DNA from: Streptomyces sp. cg36
Lineage (GTDB): Bacteria; Actinomycetota; Actinomycetes; Streptomycetales; Streptomycetaceae
Reading direction: 5' to 3'
NCBI RefSeq assembly: GCF_041080675.1
Contig: NZ_CP163520.1
Location: 2,914,001-2,978,000, forward strand
DNA: 64,000 nt
The notes below the pieces were generated by a model. The model did not search any database. It saw only the letters and a program-made list of their open reading frames with translations, and was not told the DNA's origin. Position numbers and translations under genes: made by a program. Below are positions 30,055 through 37,878 of the stretch, piece by piece (positions within the stretch are counted from its first letter, which is position 1; every line of letters begins with the position of its first letter).

Positions 30055-30729
30055 ATGACAGGTACCGGAGGCATGCACCACTGGGCGCCGGGGGACCAGA
30101 TCCTCTGGCGCTACCGCGACAATGCCCCGGGCCCGGCGAACCGCGTGCACATCTGCCGCCCGGTCACCGTCGTCCGGGACACCGCCGAGCTGCTCGCCGT
30201 GTGGATGGCGCCGGGCACCGAGTGCGTCAAGCCGGTGCTCGCCGACGGCACCCCGGTGCACGAGGAGCCGCTGGCCACCCGGTACACCGCCCCGCGCACC
30301 ACCGAGCGCGCGCGGTGGTTCGGCACCGGGGTCCTCAAGCTGGCGCGGCCGGACGAGCCCTGGTCGGTGTGGCTGTTCTGGGAACGGGGCTGGCGCTTCA
30401 AGAGCTGGTACGTGAACCTGGAGGAGCCGCGTACGCGGTGGTCGGGCGGGGTCGACTCCGAGGACCACTTTCTCGACATCTCCGTCTATCCGGACCGCAG
30501 TTGGCAGTGGCGGGACGAGGACGAGTTCGCGCAGGCCCAGCGCGTGGGCCTGCTGGACCCGGCCCGGGCCCGGCGGGTGCGGGCGGCCGGGGCGGCGGCG
30601 GTCGAGGTGATCCGGGCGTGGGGCGGGCCGTTCGCGGACGGGTGGGAGCAGTGGCGGCCCGATCCGCGGTGGCCGGTTCCGGCGCTTCCGGCGGACTGGG
30701 ATCGCACCCCGGCGCATATGCCGTCGTGA
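30055..30729 (+). CDS. DUF402 family protein
   Basis: 224 residues with the DUF402 core (about 70-180): ARWFGTGVLKLARPDEPWSVWLFWE and FKSWYVNLEEP, with acidic residues DSEDHFLDI and DEDEFAQA that could bind metal. Characterised DUF402 proteins include nucleoside di/triphosphate phosphatases, so hydrolysis of a phosphorylated metabolite is plausible. The start is ATG 30055. It lies 70 bases after fumC. Confidence 0.83.
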   Translation: MTGTGGMHHWAPGDQILWRYRDNAPGPANRVHICRPVTVVRDTAELLAVWMAPGTECVKPVLADGTPVHEEPLATRYTAPRTTERARWFGTGVLKLARPDEPWSVWLFWERGWRFKSWYVNLEEPRTRWSGGVDSEDHFLDISVYPDRSWQWRDEDEFAQAQRVGLLDPARARRVRAAGAAAVEVIRAWGGPFADGWEQWRPDPRWPVPALPADWDRTPAHMPS

Positions 30730-31011
30730 GACCCTTGATGCGCCCCCGGGGTTCAAACGTAGGATCGTCCTCCGCAAGGCTGCGCATCGGCAACGAGGGA
30801 ACCCAGGGCGCAAATTGACCGTATGTCACCTCAAGGGGGGTCGAGACGTGACCGGTGCCGCGGCCGCATCGCGTACGGGGCGTGCCCCGCGCCCCGCGCG
30901 CGCCCTGAACGGCCCGCCGATGGGTATACCGCACGCAGCGACTTCCTCGCGCATCCCTGCCCTGCCTCCAGCACGGTGGATGTCTCACTCCGGACGGACG
31001 GAACCCGACGC

Positions 31012-33108
31012 GTGACGGAGCACCAGCCCACTTCGCACGAGAGCCGGCACCACGAGCACCACGCCCGGCCTCCAGAGGCGGCCCGCCCGCGCCCGGACGA
31101 CCCGGGCGCGGGCTCCGCCGCGCACTCCGCCGCGTCCCAGGCCGGCCCCGCGGTGCCCGCCGCCGCCCGGCACGGCTCGGTGCGCGCGGCCACCGCCTCC
31201 GTCCCCGGCCAGCCCGAGCCCGGCTCCCGGGACCTCGCGCGGGACCTGGGCGCGGCGGGAGCCGCCGGTGCGACGGGGCTGCCCGGCCGCCCCGAGCGGA
31301 CCCCGGGCGACGGCTCCCCGGGCGGTCCGGGCGCCGGAGCGCCCGGCGGCGACGGCTCGGGCGGCACGCCGGGCGGCGGGGACGGCGCGGCCGTGGCCCG
31401 GCGCGAGGGCGACCGGCTACGGTTCGTGGGCGCGGCGACCCGCCGGATCGCCCGCGGCATAGACCTCGACGAGATCGTGCTCGGACTGTGCCGGGCCACC
31501 GTCCCGACCTTCTCGGACGCGATACTCGTGCACCTGCGCGACCCGCTGCCCGTCGGGGACGAGCGGCCCGCGAGCCCCTTCGTGCTGCGGCTGCGCCGGA
31601 CCGACCGGCTGCGTTTAGTCGACGAGTCGCTGCAGGAGCCGGAGGCGATCGACGCCCTGTCCCTGCTGAACGCCCAGACCGACCTGACCCCGGCCGCCGA
31701 GCTCTGCGAGGTGCGCACCGGCGGCGCCCTCGCCGAGGTGCTGCGCGGGGTCCGGCCGGTCTTCGGCGACTCCGTGCCCGCCCGCCTCGCGCTGGCCGAG
31801 CTGCTCGGCCCCGACCGTCCGGTGCCCGGCGGCCACCGGACGATACTCGCCCCGCTCCGGGGGCGGCGGCGCGTGATCGGCGCCGCCGTGTTCGTGCGCG
31901 GTCTGGAGCGGCCCGCCTTCGAGGCCAACGACCTGCTGGTGGCCGCCCAGCTGGCCACGCACACCGCGCTCGGCATCGACAAGGCGGTGCTGTACGGGCG
32001 CGAGGCGTACATCGCGGACGAGCTCCAGCGCACCATGCTGCCGGACTCGCTGCCGCAGCCCACCGGCGTACGGCTGGCCTCGCGCTATCTGCCGGCCGCC
32101 GAGACCGCCCGGGTCGGCGGCGACTGGTACGACGCGATCCCGCTGCCCGGCAGCCGGGTCGCCCTGGTCGTCGGCGACGTCATGGGCCACTCCATGACCT
32201 CGGCCGCGATCATGGGCCAGCTGCGCACCACCGCGCAGACGCTGGCCGGGCTCGACCTGCCGCCGCAGGAGGTGCTGCACCACCTCGACGAGCAGGCCCA
32301 GCGGCTCGGCACCGACCGCATGGCCACCTGCCTGTACGCGGTGTACGACCCGGTGGCCCACCGCATCACCATCGCCAACGCGGGCCATCCGCCGCCGGTG
32401 CTGCTGCACCTGGGCGGGCGCGCGGAGGTGCTGCGGGTGCCGCCGGGCGCGCCGATCGGCGTCGGCGGGGTCGACTTCGAGGCGGTCGAGCTGGACGCCC
32501 CGGCGGGCGCCACCCTGCTGCTGTACACGGACGGCCTGGTGGAGTCCCGGCTGCGGGACGTGTGGACCGGCATCGAGCAGCTGCGCGAGCGGCTCGCCGC
32601 CACCGCCCAGCTGACCGGCCCGGACCACTCGCCGCCCCTGGAGGCGCTCTGCGACGACGTCCTGGACATGCTGGGGCCCGGCGACCGGGACGACGACATC
32701 GCGCTGCTCGCCGCCCGCTTCGACGGGATCGCGCCGAGCGACGTGGCGTACTGGTTCCTGGACCCGGAGGACTCGGCCCCCGGCCGGGCCCGCCGCCTGG
32801 CGCGGCGCGCCCTGGACCGCTGGGGCCTTGAGGAGCTCACCGACTCGGTGGAGCTGCTGGTCAGCGAGGTGGTCACCAACGCCGTGCGGTACGCGGAGCG
32901 CCCGGTGACCCTGCGGCTGCTCAAGACGGACGTCCTGCGCTGCGAGGTCGGCGACGACTCGCCGCAGCTGCCGCGCCAGCGGCGGGCCCGGGACACCGAC
33001 GAGGGCGGCCGGGGCCTGTTCCTGGTGAACCGGTTGGCCAGGCGGTGGGGCGCGACCCGGCTGTCGGGCGGCAAGGTCGTCTGGTTCGAACTGCCCACCC
33101 GCCCCTGA
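31012..33108 (+). CDS. GAF-SpoIIE phosphatase with ATPase domain; TTA codon
   Basis: 698 residues from GTG 31012 (VTEHQPTSHE); the start is uncertain because the frame is open to 30823. A disordered Gly/Pro/Ala-rich N-terminus (about 1-130) precedes a GAF domain (about 135-325), a SpoIIE phosphatase domain (about 335-545: GGDWYDAIPL, VVGDVMGHS, NAGHPPPV, LYTDGLVE) and an anti-sigma-like ATPase domain (about 565-695: SEVVTNAVRYA, DEGGRGLFLVNRL). Codon 202 (31615-31617) is TTA, so full translation should need the bldA tRNA and occur late in development. It resembles the phosphatase at 72 but lacks PAS domains. Confidence 0.92.
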   Translation: MTEHQPTSHESRHHEHHARPPEAARPRPDDPGAGSAAHSAASQAGPAVPAAARHGSVRAATASVPGQPEPGSRDLARDLGAAGAAGATGLPGRPERTPGDGSPGGPGAGAPGGDGSGGTPGGGDGAAVARREGDRLRFVGAATRRIARGIDLDEIVLGLCRATVPTFSDAILVHLRDPLPVGDERPASPFVLRLRRTDRLRLVDESLQEPEAIDALSLLNAQTDLTPAAELCEVRTGGALAEVLRGVRPVFGDSVPARLALAELLGPDRPVPGGHRTILAPLRGRRRVIGAAVFVRGLERPAFEANDLLVAAQLATHTALGIDKAVLYGREAYIADELQRTMLPDSLPQPTGVRLASRYLPAAETARVGGDWYDAIPLPGSRVALVVGDVMGHSMTSAAIMGQLRTTAQTLAGLDLPPQEVLHHLDEQAQRLGTDRMATCLYAVYDPVAHRITIANAGHPPPVLLHLGGRAEVLRVPPGAPIGVGGVDFEAVELDAPAGATLLLYTDGLVESRLRDVWTGIEQLRERLAATAQLTGPDHSPPLEALCDDVLDMLGPGDRDDDIALLAARFDGIAPSDVAYWFLDPEDSAPGRARRLARRALDRWGLEELTDSVELLVSEVVTNAVRYAERPVTLRLLKTDVLRCEVGDDSPQLPRQRRARDTDEGGRGLFLVNRLARRWGATRLSGGKVVWFELPTRP

Positions 33109-33117
33109 GAGTCCGCG

Positions 33118-33162
33118 AAGGAGTCGGCCCCCCACCCCGGACGGGGTGGGGGCCGACTCCTT
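33118..33162. terminator. Bidirectional ~20-bp hairpin
   Basis: AAGGAGTCGGCCCCC.. pairs with ..GGGGGCCGACTCCTT with one bulged C. It lies between the convergent phosphatase and PBP genes. Confidence 0.85.
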
Positions 33163-33176
33163 GCCACGGGCCGGGG

Positions 33177-35588
33177 CTACGGCGTCTCGCCGCCGCCCTG
33201 GATGGTGCCCTGGGTGGTGCCGCCGTCGGCCGCGCCGCCGGTCGGGTTGCCCCCGGTCTGGCCGCCGGTCGGGTTGCCGCCCGTCTGACCGCCGGTCGGG
33301 TTGCCCCCGGTCTGGCCCCCGTTGGTCTGGCCGCCGTTCGTCTGACCGCCGTTGGTCTGGCCGCCGTTGCCGGTCTGACCACCGGTCGTCGGGTTGCCGG
33401 TGGTGCCCCCGGTCGTCGGCGGCTTCGGCGGGTTCTTCGTCGGCGTGTGCGTCGGCGACTTGGACGGGGTGCGCGAGGGGGTGTGGCTGGGCGTGTTGGA
33501 CGGGGTGCCCGACGGCGTGGTCACCGGCGGCTCGTCCTTCTGCTTGGCCGCGCCCTGGTCGGTGTCCAGGTCGAACTCGGAGTCGTCGCTGCCGACCGCG
33601 TCGAAGGTGTACGCGGCCCAGATCTTCGCCGGGATCGCGCCACCGTTGATGCGGCCGTGGGCGGGACCGTCGTTGCCGGTGGCACCCGCGATGCTCACCT
33701 GGCCGCCCTTGGGCACCGTGTGCCCGTCCACCTGGCGCGCCTCGGCGGCCTCGCCCCACAGGCCGACCGAGGTCACCAGCGAGGGCGTGTACCCGGTGAA
33801 CCAGGCCGACTTGTTGTCGTCGGAGGTACCGGTCTTGCCCGCCACCGGCTGCCCGTCGCGGTTGTCGGCGTCCCGGACCGACCCCTTGGCCGTACCGTCG
33901 TCGACCACGCCGGTGAGCACCGAGGTGACGGCGTCGGCCGCGTCCCGGCTGATCACCTGGTCGCCGATCGGGTCCGGCTTGTTGTACTTGGCCACCTTGT
34001 GCTGGGCCGACTGCACGATGGACGGCGTGATCTTCTTGCCGTGGTTGTCCAGCGTGGCGTACGCGCCGGCCATCTCCATCGGGCTGGCGCCGTAGGAGCC
34101 CAGGGTCATGGCGGGCTCGGCGCCGACGCCCTTCATGTGGTTGAGGCCGAGCGACACGGCCGTGTCCCGCAGCTTCGGCAGCCCGACGTCCACGCCCATC
34201 TGGGCGAAGACGCTGTTGACGGACTTGTTCATGGCCGTCTGGACGGTGATCGGGCCGTAGCTCTGGTCGTCCTCGTTGGGGGGCGCGTAGCCCTTGCCGC
34301 CGTCACCCTTCACCGGGCGCTTGTTGTCGCCGTTGTAGATGGTGTTGGCGCGGATCTCCTTGCCGTCCTGCGTCTCGGCCTTCTCGTTGAGCGCGGCGGC
34401 CAGGATGAGGGGCTTGAAGGTCGAGGCGGGCTGGTAGGTCGCCGTGGTGGCGTTGCTGATCTGGTGCTTCATGTAGTCCTGGCCGCCGTACAGCGCGACG
34501 ACCGCACCGGTCTTGGGGTCCACCGAGACGGCGCCCGCCTGGATGTCCTGGTCGACCTTGCGCTTCTTCTTGTCCAGCTTGCTGGTGAGCTCCTGCTTCA
34601 CCGAGTCCTCAAGGAGCTTCTGCTTCTTGGGGTCGATGTTGAGGGTGATCGTCCAGCCGCCCTTGGCGAGGTCCGACTCGCTGATGCCGTTGCGGATCAG
34701 CTCGGCCTTGGCCGCCTGGACCAGGTAGCCGGTCTGGCCCTCCATGCCCGGGTCGGGCTTGGGCTCGATCGGGGTCGGGAACTTCATCCCGGCCCGCTGG
34801 GCCGCGTCGAGCTCCTTCATCTTGACCATGTTGTCGAGCACGTAGTTCCAGCGCGCCGTCACCAGCCGCTTGCCGGTCGGCGAGGCCACCGCCCAGTCGT
34901 ACTGGCTGGGCGCCTGGAGCAGCGCCGCCAGATAGGCGCCCTGCTCGACGGTGAGCTTGGTGGAGTCGACCCCGTAGTACGCCTGCGCCGCGGCCTGGAT
35001 GCCGTACGCGTTGCGGCCGTAGAAGCTGGTGTTGATGTACCCGGCCAGGATCTCCTTCTTGTCGTACTTCTGGTCGACCTTGAGGGAGATCACCAGCTCC
35101 TTGAGCTTGCGGGTGACCGTCTGGTCCTGGCTCAGGTAGAAGTTCTTGACGTACTGCTGGGTGATGGTCGAGCCACCCTGCTTGCCCTTGCCGGAGAGCG
35201 TGTTCAGCAGACCTCGGGCGGTGCCCTTGAAGTCGACGCCGGAGTCCTTGTAGAAGGACATGTTCTCGGCGGCGACGAAGTCGAGCTGGACCTTCTCGGG
35301 GATCTTGTCGAGCCCGACGACCTCGCGGTTGAGCTGTCCGGTCCGCGCGATGATCTTGCCGTTGGCGAGCTTGTAGACGTTGCTCTCCATCTTGGCCTGG
35401 GCGTTCGCCTCCGGGATCGGCGTCATCAGATAGATGACGTAGAAGCCGCCCATTCCGAGCAGGACGAGCCCGAAGAAGGTGCCGAGCATCTTCTTCCAGG
35501 TGAAGAGCCTGCGTATCCGCCCGCCCTTCGTCTGCTTGGTCCGGCGCGCACCGCGCTGCCGGGCCCGCCGCTCTTCCGCTCGGCCCAT
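33177..35588 (-). CDS. Class A penicillin-binding protein (transglycosylase/transpeptidase)
   Basis: 803-residue bifunctional peptidoglycan synthase. A basic cytoplasmic N-terminus and one membrane anchor (about 35-55) precede a GT51 domain with Glu108 in AAENMSFYKDSG and GGSTITQQ (138-145), then a transpeptidase domain with STFK (389-392), SVN (456-458) and KTGT (585-588). The first GT51 motif is EN..F..D.G rather than ED..F..H.G, a variant I believe is common in Actinobacteria. The last 120 residues are Thr/Pro-rich, then repeats such as GGQTGGNPT and GGQTN. The start is ATG 35588. An essential-type wall enzyme acting outside the membrane. Confidence 0.95.
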   Translation of the reverse strand: MGRAEERRARQRGARRTKQTKGGRIRRLFTWKKMLGTFFGLVLLGMGGFYVIYLMTPIPEANAQAKMESNVYKLANGKIIARTGQLNREVVGLDKIPEKVQLDFVAAENMSFYKDSGVDFKGTARGLLNTLSGKGKQGGSTITQQYVKNFYLSQDQTVTRKLKELVISLKVDQKYDKKEILAGYINTSFYGRNAYGIQAAAQAYYGVDSTKLTVEQGAYLAALLQAPSQYDWAVASPTGKRLVTARWNYVLDNMVKMKELDAAQRAGMKFPTPIEPKPDPGMEGQTGYLVQAAKAELIRNGISESDLAKGGWTITLNIDPKKQKLLEDSVKQELTSKLDKKKRKVDQDIQAGAVSVDPKTGAVVALYGGQDYMKHQISNATTATYQPASTFKPLILAAALNEKAETQDGKEIRANTIYNGDNKRPVKGDGGKGYAPPNEDDQSYGPITVQTAMNKSVNSVFAQMGVDVGLPKLRDTAVSLGLNHMKGVGAEPAMTLGSYGASPMEMAGAYATLDNHGKKITPSIVQSAQHKVAKYNKPDPIGDQVISRDAADAVTSVLTGVVDDGTAKGSVRDADNRDGQPVAGKTGTSDDNKSAWFTGYTPSLVTSVGLWGEAAEARQVDGHTVPKGGQVSIAGATGNDGPAHGRINGGAIPAKIWAAYTFDAVGSDDSEFDLDTDQGAAKQKDEPPVTTPSGTPSNTPSHTPSRTPSKSPTHTPTKNPPKPPTTGGTTGNPTTGGQTGNGGQTNGGQTNGGQTNGGQTGGNPTGGQTGGNPTGGQTGGNPTGGAADGGTTQGTIQGGGETP

Positions 35589-35814
35589 AACCTCAGTCGC
35601 TCGCCTTCTTGACTCGCCAGATCAGCAGATCAGCTCAGAAAAGTAACACCGCATGCGGGGACAAAGGCGATCCGATCACGTCTTTTCCGCACGTGAGAAT
35701 GAGCACCCGACCCATGGGAACCGACTGTCAAAACCGCTCAAGGGTTGCCAGAACCCTGGATCCTGCCCGATTTTGCCTAGGAATGTCATGGTCCAGCGTC
35801 CACTATTCACCAGG

Positions 35815-35835
35815 GGTATACACACCGCGTATACC
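35815..35835. promoter_or_regulatory. Probable PadR operator
   Basis: GGTATAC-N7-GTATACC, a perfect 7-7-7 inverted repeat 20 bases upstream of the ABC ATPase start, followed by a further GTATAG half-site near 35841. The operon encodes a PadR repressor, and PadR sites are often ATA/TAT-rich dyads, so autoregulation is likely. Confidence 0.6.
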
Positions 35836-35855
35836 TAGTGCGTATAGTCCTCCCC

Positions 35856-36602
35856 ATGTCACTCGGCTCCTCACTCGGCCCGTCGCCCGGCTCCTCCCCC
35901 GCGCCGCTGCTCCACGCACGGGGGCTGCGCAAGACCTTCGGCGCCACGCCCGCGCTCGACGGCGCGGACTTCGCCATCGCGCCCGGCGAGGTCGTCGCCG
36001 TCATGGGCCCCTCCGGCTCCGGCAAGTCCACGCTGCTGCACTGCCTCGCCGGGATCGTCCCGCCCGACGAGGGGACCATCACCTACGACGGCCGCGAACT
36101 GACCGCGCTCAACGACGTGGGCCGCTCCGCGCTGCGCCGCCGGGAGTTCGGGTTCGTCTTCCAGTTCGGCCAGCTGGTGCCCGAGCTGACCTGCGCGGAG
36201 AACGTGGCGCTGCCGCTGGACCTCGACGGACGCGGTCGCCGGGACGCGCGGCGGTCGGCCCTCGAATGGCTGGAGCGGCTCGGGGTCGCCGAGATCGCCC
36301 GCCGCCGCCCCGACGAGGTCTCCGGCGGCCAGGGCCAGCGCGTCGCCGTGGCCCGCGCCCTGGTCACCTCGCCCCGGGTCGTCTTCGCCGACGAGCCGAC
36401 CGGCGCCCTGGACTCCCTCAGCGGCGAACTGGTGATGCGGCTCTTCACCGAGGCCGCCCGGGACACCGGCGCGGCCGTCGTCCTGGTCACCCACGAGGCC
36501 CGGGTCGCCGCCTACTCCGACCGCGAGATCACCGTCCGCGACGGCAAGTCGCGCGATCTGTCCCTGCTCACCGCCACCACCGGCGCGGGTACCGGCCGAT
36601 GA
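35856..36602 (+). CDS. ABC transporter ATPase (LolD/MacB type), copy 1
   Basis: 248-residue ABC ATPase with Walker A GPSGSGKST, Q-loop FQFGQLVPE, signature SGGQGQR, Walker B VVFADEP and switch VTHEA. This is the class that partners FtsX-type permeases. The ATG at 35856 is chosen; an ATG at 35838 is in frame but overlaps the operator region. It precedes the PadR gene by 62 bases, and no permease follows directly. The downstream ATPase at 37186 is a close paralogue with long stretches of identical residues. Confidence 0.93.
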   Translation: MSLGSSLGPSPGSSPAPLLHARGLRKTFGATPALDGADFAIAPGEVVAVMGPSGSGKSTLLHCLAGIVPPDEGTITYDGRELTALNDVGRSALRRREFGFVFQFGQLVPELTCAENVALPLDLDGRGRRDARRSALEWLERLGVAEIARRRPDEVSGGQGQRVAVARALVTSPRVVFADEPTGALDSLSGELVMRLFTEAARDTGAAVVLVTHEARVAAYSDREITVRDGKSRDLSLLTATTGAGTGR

Positions 36603-36664
36603 ACCGCCCGGCCCAGGGCGACCGCCCGGCCGACGCAGAACCATCCAGCAGAAAGGCACAGCGC

Positions 36665-37189
36665 ATGTCCATCGGCCACACCCTCCTCGGACTCCTTGAG
36701 TCGGGCCCACGCCATGGGTACGACCTCAAGCGCGCCTTCGACGAGAAGTTCGGGCACGACCGCCCGCTGCACTACGGGCAGGTCTACTCGACCATGTCGA
36801 GACTGCTGAAGAACGGCCTCGTCGAGGTCGACGGCGTGGAGGCGGGCGGCGGGCCCGAGCGCAAGCGGTACGCCATCACCGAGGCCGGGATCACCGATGT
36901 GGAGACCTGGCTGAAGCAGCCGGAGAAGCCCGAGCCGTACCTCCAGTCGACGCTCTACACCAAGGTCGTCCTCGCCCTGCTCACCGGCCGCAGCGCCGGG
37001 GACCTGCTGGACACCCAGCGGGCCGAGCACCTGCGGCTGATGCGCATCCTGACCGACCGCAAGCGCCGCGGCGACCTCTCCGACCAGCTGATCTGCGACC
37101 ACGCCCTGTTCCACCTGGAGGCCGACCTGCGCTGGCTCGAACTGACCGCCGCCCGCCTCGACCAGCTCGCCACGGAGGTGCGCACATGA
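36665..37189 (+). CDS. PadR-family transcriptional repressor
   Basis: 174 residues. The N-terminal PadR winged helix (about 1-85: LLGLLESGPRHGYDLKRAFDEKF, in pieces, GQVYSTMSRLLKNGLVEVDG, ERKRYAITEAG) is followed by a C-terminal coiled dimerisation region (about 100-170). PadR proteins usually repress adjacent efflux genes and are released by the exported drug or peptide. The ATG at 36665 has AGAAAGG upstream. The 3' end overlaps the next ATPase start by four bases (ATGA), so they are co-translated. Confidence 0.93.
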   Translation: MSIGHTLLGLLESGPRHGYDLKRAFDEKFGHDRPLHYGQVYSTMSRLLKNGLVEVDGVEAGGGPERKRYAITEAGITDVETWLKQPEKPEPYLQSTLYTKVVLALLTGRSAGDLLDTQRAEHLRLMRILTDRKRRGDLSDQLICDHALFHLEADLRWLELTAARLDQLATEVRT

Positions 37190-37878
37190 CGCCCAACGGC
37201 TCCCTGCTCCTCGCCAAGGACCTGCGCAAGGCGTACGGTCCGACGCCCGCGCTCGACGGCGCCGAGTTCTCCATCCACCCCGGCGAGGTCGTCGCCGTCA
37301 TGGGCCCCTCCGGCTCCGGCAAGTCGACGCTGCTGCACTGCCTCGCGGGGATCGTCACGCCCGACTCCGGCACCATCGTCTACAACGGCCGCGAGCTGTC
37401 GGCCATGAAGGACGCCGAGCGCAGCGCGCTGCGCCGCAGCGAGTTCGGGTTCGTGTTCCAGTTCGGCCAGCTGGTGCCCGAGCTGACCTGTGTGGAGAAC
37501 GTGGCGCTGCCGCTGCGGCTGACCGGGGTGCGGCGCAAGGAGGCCGAGCGCACGGCCCTGTCGTGGATGGAGCGCCTGGAGGTCGACGACCTCGGCGGCA
37601 AGCGCCCCGGCGAGGTCTCCGGCGGCCAGGGCCAGCGCGTGGCGGTGGCCCGCTCGCTGGTCACCTCGCCCCGGGTGCTCTTCGCCGACGAGCCGACCGG
37701 CGCCCTGGACTCGCTCAACGGCGAGCGGGTGATGCAGCTGCTCACCGAGGCCGCCCGGTCCACCAACGCGGCCGTCGTCCTGGTCACCCACGAGGCCCGG
37801 GTCGCCGCCTATTCCGACCGCGAGATCGTCGTACGCGACGGCAAGTCGCGCGACATGATGCTGGAGCACTCCGTATGA
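37186..37878 (+). CDS. ABC transporter ATPase (LolD/MacB type), copy 2
   Basis: 230 residues with all ABC motifs (GPSGSGKST, FQFGQLVPE, SGGQGQR, VLFADEP, VTHEA). It is highly similar to the ATPase at 35856, including at DNA level. The start overlaps the PadR stop and the stop overlaps the permease start (both ATGA), so this copy is the likely partner of the permease. Confidence 0.94.
   Translation: MTPNGSLLLAKDLRKAYGPTPALDGAEFSIHPGEVVAVMGPSGSGKSTLLHCLAGIVTPDSGTIVYNGRELSAMKDAERSALRRSEFGFVFQFGQLVPELTCVENVALPLRLTGVRRKEAERTALSWMERLEVDDLGGKRPGEVSGGQGQRVAVARSLVTSPRVLFADEPTGALDSLNGERVMQLLTEAARSTNAAVVLVTHEARVAAYSDREIVVRDGKSRDMMLEHSV

Noticed and set aside
33045..35612. An 855-codon plus-strand frame opposite the PBP gene
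   Set aside because: Antisense shadow of a well-supported PBP with intact catalytic motifs.
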